The position numbers and the translations under genes are program-made. Below the pieces are notes generated by a model. That model did not search any database and was not told the DNA's origin. It saw nothing but the letters and a program-made list of their open reading frames with translations. From Chrysoporthe austroafricana (lineage: Eukaryota > Ascomycota > Sordariomycetes > Diaporthales > Cryphonectriaceae): a stretch of DNA of 64,000 bases. Where the stretch lies: the NCBI GenBank assembly GCA_001051155.2, contig JYIP02000012.1:372001-436000 (forward strand), written 5' to 3'. Of this stretch, positions 11,041-22,819 are shown piece by piece; positions within the stretch are counted from its first letter, which is position 1, and each line of letters starts with the position of its first letter.

Positions 11041-12371
11041 CGTGACTCTCCTTTCGCCTCCAGCTGGGCCAGCTTGAGATGCCGAGCGGCGGCGGTCCGG
11101 AGAGGTCACCGCATCAGACACGGTCCCTCACTTTGCCGGCGATGGTTGCCGAGCCGCCTGCGTGAGGTGGAGTGTGTGGTGTGCCTCGTGTGTGCGTCTA
11201 CCCGTAGCTGGCACGGATCGGGGGAGGGAGGGGCTTGCGCACCTCGGCTGAGCAGACAAAAAGGCGTGACAGGCCACAGCGCGATGGCCACGATCGGCGT
11301 CATAGCCAGTGGGGATGATGATAGGCGCGAAGGGAGACGGGGAGAACCAGGGGCCCACGGCCCAGGCGCCCTGCGGCGGAGGATTAGCCGCTGCCGAGGA
11401 CAGGCGAGCGACTGTCTTCCGCTGGCCCGCCGCAGCCGAGGCCTCGGTAGGAGGTACTGTACAGACGTACTCCATAAGTACCTACTGACACCCGCAGCGC
11501 GCCGCAGCCCTGGCGCCTGTGTACCTAGTATTAGTGAGTGCTGGGGTCAGGCCACTAGCCGGGAGCTGTCGCTAAGACGCACCGTCGCCAAGGGTTCGCT
11601 AAGACTTACACCAGCGAGACAGGTACCTAGTCGCCTAGTCGCCTAGTATGCCTCTGGGATCGCCGCACAGCTCAGACACCACCGGCCCTTGGGCAATCAC
11701 CGAGGTCACAATAGTGATCTAGGAACCATATCTTCCTTGTCTCGGCGGCCAGAGATCTTCCAGGCTCCCTAAAGGAGGACTCCAAAAAGGGGGGAGGGGG
11801 CGGGGGTGGTTATAGGTCAGCCCTCTGTTAGTTTACACCGAGCACGCCGCCTCCAGTACCACACCACGACAGGCGAACATACTCCCTTGGTAAGTGTGAG
11901 AGTGGGAGTGGGCTTATCATTTCGAAATTACCTCGGGAAAGGCTGCCGGATCTGCAAGTCGCCGACCTACTTCACTTCATTTAACTCCGTGAGAGCCCGA
12001 TCCTTCTCCTGCACCTCGCCGGTCTATGTGACATTTCCCTTATTTCGTTCAGTCTTCTATTCCAGCCGTTAGACCGACCCTTCATCCGCTCGCTGTATAT
12101 CCCTTGCTCAGTACTAGCTCCCCTGGATACAGATGCCCTCCAGAGGAGCATCCTTCTGCGCACGGAGATGAAACGGGCAACAGGACGAGATCAGAGAATG
12201 GGGGGCCTTTCTTTTTCTTTCATCAACCATTAAAATGGGTATCTTGGACAGGCGAGAGAAACCAGGCAGGCAGGCAATACAGGCGATCAGTGCAGTAGAC
12301 GTGATAAAGAGAAAAGAAAAAAAAAAGAAAAGAAAAAATCATGCTTGAAGTGGCGGACGCAGCCTTTCATT
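11041..12371. other. Intergenic region between MCT1 and the fusion gene
   Basis: Upstream of MCT1 and downstream of the fusion gene, both on the minus strand. No credible ORF. It contains an 8-bp tandem (CCTAGTCG) at 11626-11647 and an A/G-rich run at 12302-12338. Confidence 0.5.
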
Positions 12372-14578
12372 CTAGGAATACGGCGAAGCGATGCCTCTTG
12401 TAACTTTGGCCGGGTTGCCGGTACAGATGCAAAAGGCGGGTTGAGACTAGATTCACAATCAAACTGTCAGCCACGCGCAACAGCGGTCGAAGCAGGACGG
12501 GCAGAGGAGGAACCAGACATACCTTCGTCACCAGGCTCATCGCCCCGACCGTCGTCCCCCTCCCGATCTTCACGCCCCCAAGGATCACTACACTGCCCCC
12601 GATGAAACAGTCATCCTCAATGACAATCCTCTGGCCCTGGCACGCCCCCTTGGCGCCGTTCCTCCTCCTGGGGTCCGTGGTCATGCTCGTCGTGTAGAAG
12701 CTTACGTTAGGGCCGATCACGACGTTGTTCCCGATGACCACCTCGCACGCGTCCACCATGGTGCAGTTGCGCCCGATCACGGTGTTCTTGCCGATCTGGA
12801 TATTGTACCCGTAATCACAGGTAAACGGGGCCTCCACGACGACGTGATCGCCGACACGCCCCGCGGGCGTCACCGGCAGGGACTGCAAAGGCGAGAGCTG
12901 GATAGGCACCTTAGGCTGCAGGATCTCGCGGAACAGCCGGGCCCGCTCCTCGGGGGATGCGCCGTTGGCCGGGTTCATGCTGTTGTTGAACCGGCAGAGC
13001 GCCGCGTTGCACCGCTCCCGCTCCAGCACCAGCTCCTTGTCGAACGGGTAGTACTGCCGCTCCGCCAGCATCTCGTCCTTCTCGCGGCGGCCGATACTGC
13101 TGCTGCTGCCGCCGCCGGCCGCCACGGGCGCGGGGAACTGCGAGGTGTGCGAGAGGGCGAGCTGCGCGGTCGTCTGGACGGTGCTGGACTGCGGCGTGCT
13201 GATGGGGCTGTTGGTGCGCGTAGCGTGCATGATGTTGATGTGTGGGAGCGTTGTGCTCTGCGGCGTCATGTCCGGCTCGGTGCGGGTGAGGTCGTGCAGT
13301 GGCGGCACGCGCTGGTATTCCTTGGGTCCTCTCTCGGGGAAGGGCACTGGTGCAGCGCTGACAGGCGTCGGGAAGACGTTAGCAGGCGTGTTGGTATAGG
13401 CGGTCGAGAGTGCCGATAGCTTGTTGTTATCCGGGCTCGCGACGGAGGCGCTGGGCAGGGTGGACGCGGTCGGCCTGTCATCATCAGTGTATAGGGGCCG
13501 GCCCTGGGGCGGCTCGATCCTGAGCGGTTGGCCCCGATACGAGGGCAGAGGTTCCCGCTTCTGTTGGCTCAAGGGAGGCTGCTGATTGGGAAAGGGCGCT
13601 TGCTGCGGCATGCCATAGGCGCCTGGAGGTTTGTAGGATGGATCCTTGGACTCGATCTGGACCGTCTGCACCTTGGTCTCGGGCTTGGGCCACGTTCCTC
13701 TCTGTGGAGGATATCCGGCGCAGACAAAGCCGCCCTTCAGACAGTTGGTGCCTACCGCCGGGTCAGTACAGCCTCGGGGCCTGGTGATGAGACATCTACT
13801 CACACTCTGGCTTTGCCTCGTCGCACTTCTTCTTCCTCTTCCGACAGGTCAGACAGCCTGTTTTCGTCCGGTTGCTAAAGTTGCGTTTCCTCTTCTTTGC
13901 ATCGGACTGGAACACGCCGTCTCTGCGCTGGTCAGGGGTGTACTGGCCCGCGTACGCCATCGGCCGGTCGTCGCCATCAGGACTTGTCTGCGGGTAGTCC
14001 TGCTCGGTGGCCCTCCTGAGCGTCTCGCCAATCTGCTCTTCGGTCTGCGCGGAGTCGGGCGCCGCGGAAGCAGGCTGACTGTAGGGCTGTCTCTCGTCAC
14101 GGCTGTCGTGCGGCGAGTACCAGGGCTCACGGTCTCGGTCCCGTTCCCGAGATTCATTACCATATGTCTGGTACTCCCGCTCGCGCTCATAGAGATCTCT
14201 CTCCCCGGGTTCTGAGAGCTGTGCCCGTTCCGGACGGGATTTCTCCTGGTGCCTCTCCAGCGGCGCCGGCAGTTCTCGACGCTCGTCCGCAGAGTCGTGT
14301 GACCGTTTCCTCTTATGCGAAGCCTCGGTCTCGGGGAAGGGCGCTGAAGAATATGTTGGCCTGTCCGCACTGGAAGCCCCTGTAGCCCAGCTTTGGTTTC
14401 CTCCCTGAGTCGGCGAGACCTCGCTTGACGATTGGTCTCGTGGCCGCTGGTCCGTGGGCGCCGCAGTCCCATGGCTGCCGTCGACAGAGCCGGTGCGTTG
14501 CGCATCCACAGATCCCCCATTCATGTCGTGGATTCCCTTTGGCGATCCTCCGCCGTTCATAGCCGTGAAAGTTGCCAT
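12372..14578 (-). CDS. Zn2Cys6 domain fused to maltose/galactoside O-acetyltransferase-like domain
   Basis: A 692-aa protein from three exons (14578-13804, 13751-12523, 12446-12372). The first junction completes a Zn2Cys6 cluster: Cys 242, 245, 252, 259, 262 and 269 (CLTCRKRKKKC, then C-T-N-C), with C259 encoded across the intron. A Pro/Gln-rich linker follows. From residue 492 (YYPFDKELVLERERC) it has a Mac N-terminal domain, then left-handed beta-helix hexapeptide repeats (IQIGKNTVIGRNCTMV, VVIGNNVVIGPNV, VVILGGVKIGRGTTVGA). The third exon gives TGNPAKV, the usual end of this acetyltransferase family, at exactly the expected spacing, confirming the last intron. Where bacterial enzymes have the catalytic His (the T-x-HP region) this protein has TTSMTTD, with Met at about residue 615. 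DNA binding is likely; acetyltransferase activity is doubtful. A sensory or assembly role for the C-terminal half is inference. Confidence 0.85.
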
Positions 14579-14832
14579 CTCTGTTCAGTGCTGCGTTGCG
14601 CTGGTCTCTCTGCGCATACAAGGCAGGCTGTGGTGAGGCGTATGCCAGGGTGGGTGAGGTGCACAGGTGAGGTTTTGCCCGCGATGAGTTGAATTGCCTT
14701 TGGGGGAGTCTTGGCGGAGATGAGGTTTGGTAAGGCCACCCGCGCCAGCCGAGAACGATGGTATAGTCTCCTTCTTGAGTAACGCCCCACCCCACCCAAA
14801 GGATGGATCTCGACGGGGGGAAAGATGAGGTA

Positions 14833-14848
14833 GTGTGTGTGTGTGTGT
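14833..14848. repeat. (GT)8 microsatellite
   Basis: Eight uninterrupted GT units about 255 bp upstream of the fusion gene start, within its promoter or leader. Confidence 0.85.
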
Positions 14849-15486
14849 CTAGGAGGAAAAGAAATCGACTGTGCGCCGGCACGACGGCGAGGCGTGATCA
14901 AAAGCAAGTAAGGTACCGGTGGCCCCTTTCCCCACCAAAAGGACCAGTCACGACAAGGCGTGATATTGGAGGGTGGCACAAGCAGAACACAAGAGATCGA
15001 GACAAGAGCTGGGTACTCTCACGCCCGGCCGAGATCCACGTCCCGGTGTGAAGTCGCTTGTGTCGGGGCGGAATGGGAAAATAAAAATAAATAAGAGAAA
15101 TGGTGCCCGTCCTCAACAATTCTCTGTGCTCCGAGTAAGCGCCGGTGTCGTCTGCCTCACGGGGCCCGAGTCCTCCGCCGCCTCGAGAACCACAATGCGT
15201 CCTGCACCGAGGTTCGAGAGGAACTACAAAACTGCGAGTGCTGGCGGTTGAACGTCAGAACCCGCACGCGAAGATGATCGCCGGGAACGGTTATCGTCGT
15301 ATCCGGTGGGATGGAATGGACAGAGAAGATCGTCGAACGGCCTCGCCTCGTGTGAGATGAGAGCCTGTGGATGAATCAGCGACTAAATGTGTGATCAGCG
15401 CGAAAGAATGGACCGTCCTCCGAAGGGCGCCCAGAAGCGAGGGAAAAGGCGGCGGGGTCGGGGAAGATGTGTGCAGGACGAGGTAA

Positions 15487-15533
15487 GGCAGGGCAGGGCA
15501 GGGCAGGGCAGGACAGGGCAGGACAGGGCAGGG
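15487..15533. repeat. GGGCA pentamer tandem repeat
   Basis: About nine imperfect copies of GGGCA/GGACA in tandem. The G-runs could support a G-quadruplex on this strand; that is inference. Confidence 0.8.
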
Positions 15534-16224
15534 TGCGGGTATGGAGCGGGCGCGCGCAAAGGAAGGGAAGCAGTGGGACACAGGATAGGGACAGGATAGG
15601 GTAGCAGGCCCTCTGCGACGACAGGTTGCCGTGCGCGTATCTGGCCCTGGGAACGCGGGTGGGTGGGACTGGGGCAGGGCGGCACAGGTGGGCCATAGAC
15701 GTGCTAGACGTGCTAGACGCAGAGGTGGGAACGGGGCACTATGTACGGTACGTATTGTCTCGAGGAGGTGAGCGTCAGGTACAGTACCTTCTCGTCGCCG
15801 GCCAGGGTCTTCGCCCAAGGTTACCTCGACTTCCGCCGATCAGCGACTGCGCCGCCTAGCCTCGGTCAGACTACAAGGAATAGTAGAGCCGACGGAGATT
15901 TCCTGTCTCTGGATCCAGTAGCGAGCGGCAAACTCCCTACTATAGTACTGTCCCAACGGCGTGTCTGCTTGGTGAGGTGCGTCTGTCAGCATCATCATGT
16001 CTGTCGTGCGAAGATGCTACTGGCTGGCGTTCCTGCGAGAGGCTCGGGCTGGAGAATTCCAGGCACCATCTCTCCCGAGTCCTCGAATAGGGCTGCTGCA
16101 GGCCCAGGGAGAGAGATGCACGCCGCCCTCTGCTAGTCGCGCGGGTAAGGCACGGGCTCAGAATCTCCTACCCACACGCCGCATTAAGGACAAAGAGAAG
16201 GAGAGGCGAAGACAAAAGACGGGG

Positions 16225-16249
16225 AAAAAAAAAAAAAAAAAAAAAAAAA
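16225..16249. repeat. A25 homopolymer
   Basis: Twenty-five consecutive A in a purine-rich context. No retroposon body is visible upstream, so I treat it as simple sequence. Confidence 0.85.
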
Positions 16250-19200
16250 GGCAACGCGGCAATCTGGCCAAGCTCTGGAACGCTGGCTTCAACGCCAAGT
16301 GGAGACACCGGAAGAGACGTGAAGGGCGGGAGGGCGGTGCAGGCCGGTGACACGTCAGAGCCACCGCAAGAAAGAACCCCCGACGAGGAGAAGAATCAGA
16401 GAGAAGACTGCGCGGCATCACACTGCGCGGCAGCGGTTTGAAGCACAGATGTGATCCGTACGGAGTACCGCTGGACGGCCAGCCTGGCCCCGCTTGTCGC
16501 TGACGATAGGACCAGGCCCGTGACAAGGTGTGTTGTATAGACATGGGACGGGAGTGTGAGGTAAGTGTGAATGGTCGGCTGCTCGGCAAAGTACTGTACG
16601 TCTTCTTGCTGCAGGGGATGAGTTGCAGAGTGTGATCGGGCCACCGTTCTGGAAGACGGGCACCCGGCCAGATCCCATAGACCTCAATAAGGTTTCGCAG
16701 ATTATAAGAATATCACTGAAGTAACAAATGGTGTGTGCTCACCAATGGAAGATGAATCAGCCCCGAGCGCACAGATGAGACCTCACCCCATAGTCCTCAC
16801 GCCTTGTCGAGGCCGGCGTCTTCGATGTGGATCGGCGTAGGGGATCGAACTGAGGGGATCCTTATGCGTGCGCTTGAGCGCAAGCTGCAGATAGTCGAGG
16901 ACGGTGAAGACCGTTCGGCGCCCGACGAGGCTAGGCGGTGACAGCTCTCCTTGCAAGACGCCGTCCTTGCCTCGATGCGCTTCGGCTCCACTCGAGACGT
17001 ATCCTCCGCGCGTCAGTCTGAAGGTTCTTGCGGCCCCACCTGCGCTTGTTCGAGCGGATCTCGATCCCGACTGGCTCTAGCTCCAGGTGATCGTCTCTGT
17101 GCCTCTGTCTAGCTGAACAGTCGGGACAGCCTCGACGGGAGGGGGAGGGAGGAGGAGGAGGCTCTTCTGAAGAAGGGGCCCGCGCTTGGAGGGAGCTTTT
17201 GCCGCTGGCGCGCGATTATTCTCCGGGCGTCTGCTGTGGGACAGGAGCACTACTGGGGCCCAGCACGGCAGTCGGCCTTGGGCCCTCTGGTGGCGGATCT
17301 CAGCACCCGTAAATCCTCTGGCTCCCTGGCGGCTTTTGCTGTTTGTCTTCTTGCAGGCCTTGCCCCGTCAAACAGCTCAGCTGCCTCTCTGCCCTGCAAC
17401 AGCCCTAAAACGGGCTTGATTGGTGTGCGTGCCCCACCGAGGTTGTCACCGTTTGGGTATGGTGGTCCTGCTGCTCGTTGATCGCGCTGCACACGGTATT
17501 CCGGCGCGGAAAAGAGATTCAGAGCCTCGGCAGGGACAGCCCAATCCTGGAAGAGGCTGGTCGTGTGGCCCTCTCCGCGTGTCTCTTGTGAGGTAGCAGC
17601 GGTTGCAACACAAGAGGAAGGATTTGGCAGCCACTGATGCTCCCTCGACTGCAAGCAGCGTGATTGCTTCGTGTCCAGGGCGGGTGAAATCTGGTGACGA
17701 CAGGTGTTGTGTGTCGACGTGGCGGAGTCCCGGGAAATGAAATAACATATGCAGGTCGGCGGAATGGAGTAGAGAAGGGCCAGCAGGCGGGACTTTTACG
17801 GGCAGACGATCACACGGCGGATGAAAGGATGGCTGCTTGCTGCCCGTTCAGGAGATATCAAGATGCAGCGCCCCAATAGAGACCACCGCATAGATCGAGG
17901 AGCCGGACTTGGGCCTCCCTCGAGGCTGCCGGGGCCAGGATCCCAGGGCCAGGACGAAGAGCTCAGGCTGCAAGCACGCGAAGGGACGACTCTGCGATCA
18001 ACTAGACAACCTGCGGCCAACAGTGCCGCGCCTGTAGCATACTTACTCAGCCCTGGGCACTGTGCATGGTTAGTATACAGAGTAGGCAAGCTGATCGGGC
18101 AGTGGGTACTTGGTCGGGCCCCTGTCTGGCCAGATGCTACGCTACTATGGAACAAGCCCTTCGTTTCGATACCCGCAGGGCATGCGCCAAACTTTGAACC
18201 GGCTCCAATATTGGGCGGCATGGCGCTTGTCCCGCGGCCGTGGAGTGTGTGCTATGTATCAGTACCCGCTGCAACACAGCGCCAGGATGTGGGATCCTCA
18301 ACCTTGCTGGCGTGGTGATCTAGTCAGTAGTCTTCCGTATGGGAGCCGCCAAGGACGTCCACCTCAAATCTCAGAACGAGGCCTTATGGCTTTCCGACGG
18401 AATAGTTTGTGCTGAAGAAACGCGCCGGCCTCGTGCGCCCCCCAGGGGGTGAGGAGGGGGCGCCGCCCGTTCCGCCGCTCGACCCGACGACGCCAGGGAC
18501 AGGGCAGGCTGCAAGGGATGAAGGGATGCCAGGCTCGAGCAGGGCCATCCCTTCTTGCCCGTCGCAGCCGCGGGCTGACGATGATCCCTCGGCGTCTCTA
18601 GGCCAGTCCGTCTGCATGAAATGCAGGACAGTCCCGTTCGCCATGACACGCGCGAGCAAGCCCGTGTCCTCGCTGTCAGCTCTGACCCGCCGGTGAGGGC
18701 GCCGTTTGGTTAGACAGGCGCTGCACAGTGCTGCCTAGGGCTGCTCGATTCCACCGCGCCAGGCCTGTATGCCATCCATACCCAGTAGCAGACCGTGGAC
18801 CGAGATGGAGAGATCCCTCCTCCGGCCTTCCCATGGTCAGGCGAAAGCTGGCATGGAGAGAGCTGTACGATGGGACTGCCGTGAGCCAGGCGTTGGGCAC
18901 AATCCTCCCGCCTTATGCGTCGTTGCCATGTAGAAGTACTGTAGCACTGCGAACCGCCACCAGCACCCATCAACGCCGCCCGGATCCGCAGTGCTAGCCG
19001 TTCCGGCTCCCGACCATGCGCGTTGGTGGTGGTGCTTGCAATGAGTTGACCTGCAGTGAAGATCGTGCGTGCCATGCTGTTCCTGCACACGAGACCTTCC
19101 GGATGCGGCCAACGGTCGGTGGCAACACCTCAGCTATCCAGGCGACAGACACCTGACCTGATGCCTGTGTCTGGAGCTTCTCTTCCGCTGCCCCCGCCCA

Positions 19201-21126
19201 AACCCCCCAGCGACCGCGCTTAGACCACGTTCAGCGCAAGGGGCGGAGGGCTTAGCAAGGGACGCTTGTCAACTCCACGCCGCGCGGTGCGTGCCAGCAT
19301 ACTGTGGTGCGACCGTTGGCATTAGAGTGATGCGATCTGCGCCGGGCTGCCCTGCGTGTGCCTGGGCGTGCCTCGACAGGTCTGGCACACGAGCTGCACC
19401 ACCAGTCCCGCGCCCCACCGTCTCGGGAAGCCGTGGTCGACAAAGGCAGTGTCCTGTGTGCCTGGTACCTCGCGCGTGCACGCCGTGCCGGGTGGTACAG
19501 CCTCGCTACCCGGCGCGCCCTGGCTGGCTGCGGTACCGTGCTAGAGAGTTGCGATGGGGACCTGGCGTAGGACCGAATACGGACTCCGCAGCTGATGCGT
19601 TCTCCTGAGGGCGAGCGACAACCTCGCGCGTGGCCATGACGTTGGGACAGGGAGGAGATTGGCCCGCGCATGCAGGCCGGCGGACAGGTGCGAGGGATGG
19701 GCCGCGGGGCCCAGGTGGGACCTGGCGCGCCTCGAACGGCCAGGAGATGCCCTCGGCCGCTGTGACAGACGGCGGCTCTGCCGTGCGATTGGAGAGCAGA
19801 GGGCCGCGCCGGCGGGCGGGGGATTCCTCAGGGCGCTGGCGTGGTGGAGCCCAACGCGCTGGGGCAGGTTTCGGCCCTTGGCCTGAAAAGAGTTTGGTCG
19901 ACGCGCAAAGAACGGCAGGGCCGCTGCCGCGGAAGCGTGAGGCAGCCTGGCCGGGCTCACGAGTACGGAGCACTACGAGCCATGATGGTGTACTAGTTCA
20001 TGGTGTGATGGGGGTGATGGGAACGCCCATGGACCTCCCCGCTGGGGGGGGGGGATTGGCTCAGGGCCGGAGCCAATAGCCTCGCCGGCGACAAAAGGGA
20101 TGCGACAATCCCTAGCGCGGCTGCGCGAGTCTGACGGGCATCCAGCGGTCGGGAGGCCCATACCGAGCATGAGCCTGGGGCTGGAGCCTGGGGCGGTCTC
20201 TGGGTGAGCTGTGACTTGTGCGGGCGGCGCCCAGAGCGCACGCCGCGTGGCAGAAACACCGGTCTCGTGTGTGTGTGTGCGTGTGTCTGTCCGTGGGGAG
20301 CTCGTATCTCGTCCCCTCGTCCCTCGTCCCGGCGGCGTCAGCCGCCAGAGTGCGGCAGTGCAGCGACGAACGGCACGGAGGGCATGCTCGACGAAATTAC
20401 TCGCAGCTGGATGATGGATGATAAGCGAACTCTCTCATCCTGGCCTGGACCCGGCTTTCTTTTCATGCGTGGCCACTCGAGAGGCCGGCCCACACTGTAC
20501 GACATGGTGCATATTCCTTCTGCAAGGCCTTGTGACGACAGCTAGCATGTCGAAGGATTCCTCGCGGCCAGTTCGCCATAAAGCTAATATTTTTTTTTCC
20601 TCCTCCTCTCGGGCCCTACTGACCCGTCGGGCCTGGGTCGTCGAACTTTAAGTGATAGATAGCATCGGGAATCTGCCACGAGCCGTGCGTGCCTCCAGAA
20701 GAACACCTCCCTTCCGTTCGTGCGGCTGTCCGCGCCGTGGTTCGTGGTCTCAGGTCTCGAGGCAGGTCTGGCGTCCGCGAAAACCCACTCACTGTCTGCT
20801 GTTGGCTCCGGGCGCAGGCGCCAACCTGCATGGTTCCTATTTCCAGTATACTATTCTCGTGGAGGTCGCCGATCCCCAAAGCCTCACCTCGGCATCCCGA
20901 GATCATGCCCGAGCTGGCTGCATGCCAGCGCCTCCCCAAGGCCTGCCCAAGTGGGGGAAACCATGGCCGCATGGCTTGATTGGTTTGAGGCAGACGACCG
21001 TCCTGGCCTATTCCCGGCCATGGAGGAGCGGAAAGGGACAGAGTAGAGATGCGCTCTTCTCCTTTCGTGCGCCAAGCTGGAGCAGGAGGCGGCCCAGGCA
21101 CGCCGGGATTGGACACGGCCGAGGGG

Positions 21127-21220
21127 GTGTGTGTATGTGTTTGTGTGCGTACGTGTGTGTGTGTGCGTGTGTGTGAGTGTGTGTGCGTGTGTGTGAGTGT
21201 GTGTGTGCGTGTGTGGGTGG
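21127..21220. repeat. Interrupted TG microsatellite
   Basis: About 95 bp of TG/TGCG/TGAG-interrupted repeat. On the minus strand it creates a spurious long frame rich in Thr-His. Confidence 0.85.
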
Positions 21221-22791
21221 GTGGTACCGATGCCAGCAACGGTGTCACTCGGCGGCGGGCAACTCGAGGCGATTTAGACGAGCGACTCAGTCCTGTCCCC
21301 CTCCGAGCCCTGGTGTGATGACTTCGGTACCCCGGCTGCATGTCGCATATGCGCACCCGCGTTAGCACACACCTCGACGAGTCGCTTATCGAGCGCGATC
21401 CGCGGAGGTTTCGCTCGGCTGGCCGTCTGAAGAGGCTCGCCTGTACCACACCACCAGGCTGGGCTTCCATTCCCGGGGTCCAGCAGAAAGGACATCGTGC
21501 GTGCATATGACTAACGGCCCTGTCTGCTGACAAAAACTTCTTCATGCATGCGGTGCAATGGCTGCGGCGTGGTTGTCCGCCTTCTTCCCCCCCCCTCGGC
21601 TCCGCACCGTCATTATTACCACGCCTTATCAGAGGCACGTGCGGCCCTGCAAACACAGAAGACATAGCCCGGCACACCTGGTCATCCGAGCATGGTCATG
21701 ATCGGAGGCGGTGGAGATGCGGAGGGCCGTCAGGATCCCTCGGCGTGGGTCTCACGTCCGGACCCCCAACCGGTATAGCTCTCGCAACCCACAACGGACT
21801 CCAGATCCTCACTGTGTCCTGTGTCACCACCCAGGCTGCCAAGTCCGACTACCGGTGCCTAGGCTTCCAAGTTGTCTGGCCCCTCGCGGCAGCGATCGAC
21901 AGGAAGTGACGAGACGGCGTCTGCGTGTAAGCATTTAGCGCCATCCGCGCACAACATGTCTTTCCAGTTTGCTGAGGATCATAGTCACATGATATGATTT
22001 CTCGATACTTCATTTCCTACCCGCAAACAACCCTCGGAGTATCCCTGTATTATCCACGAGTGAATACAAGAGAGGCGTGGGCGGAAAGGGACAAGAACAT
22101 CGTCGTCGTCACCGGCGGTCAGGGTGCCATCTGAGCATGACCATCCGGGGGAGCATGAGGAACTTGCCACATAGTCCAATAATGCGATATGAGGGGGATC
22201 GACCAAGGGTTCAGATCTAGAACCGCAATGGCCGCCATGGGCCCAGGGTGAGGAAAGGAGCACTGGCGGAGGCTAGGCTGCCCAAGGGCTCCCTCCGGGT
22301 ATAGGATATTTCCAAGTTACTGGCATTCTCAATGAGACTGTCAGGGGGCTCGAAGGCGTTCATTTCGAATTCCGCGGACTGACCTATATCGCAGGCACAT
22401 AATAACTACTTTAAGCCTCAGGAGAAGTGTTATATAACTCCTGTGCCCCGCCCCCGGTCTATTGTGGTTGTATCTTTCGGGCAGAAAGTTGCCTCAGACA
22501 GCCCGATACGATCGCTCTGTAACATCGACGGAAAAGATATTCCATACGCTCGATGATTACCGCCTCGCAGAAACGCAGAAAGGGGAGAAGAAGACAGCTG
22601 TTACTGTCTCAACGGCGTCCGTAGGATTCGCGGGCTTCGGTCGGGGTCTTCCAGGGATCACGTCTGCCAACCACCAGATAAAGGTCTGATCATGTGGAAT
22701 TCTAGGTCTCAAATTGAGCTCCAGGTCGACAGGGAAGGGCAGACGACCAGCTGGGCGGAGGCGAAGGATCAGTCAAGGGTGAAGAACCAGC

Positions 22792-22819
22792 CAGGGTCGA
22801 TATCCCAGGGTCGATATCC
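22792..22819. repeat. 14-bp perfect tandem duplication
   Basis: CAGGGTCGATATCC occurs twice in direct succession, each copy containing the palindrome GATATC. It could be a chance duplication or a paired binding site. Confidence 0.6.

Noticed and set aside
16841..16849. Reverse-strand B-box-like GGATCGAAC
   Set aside because: No A box on the minus strand within tRNA distance and no cloverleaf pairing.
20616..21677. A 353-codon minus-strand frame in the desert
   Set aside because: It runs through the TG microsatellite, giving Thr-His repeats, has no domain-like sequence and uses GC-driven residues throughout. An artefact of composition.
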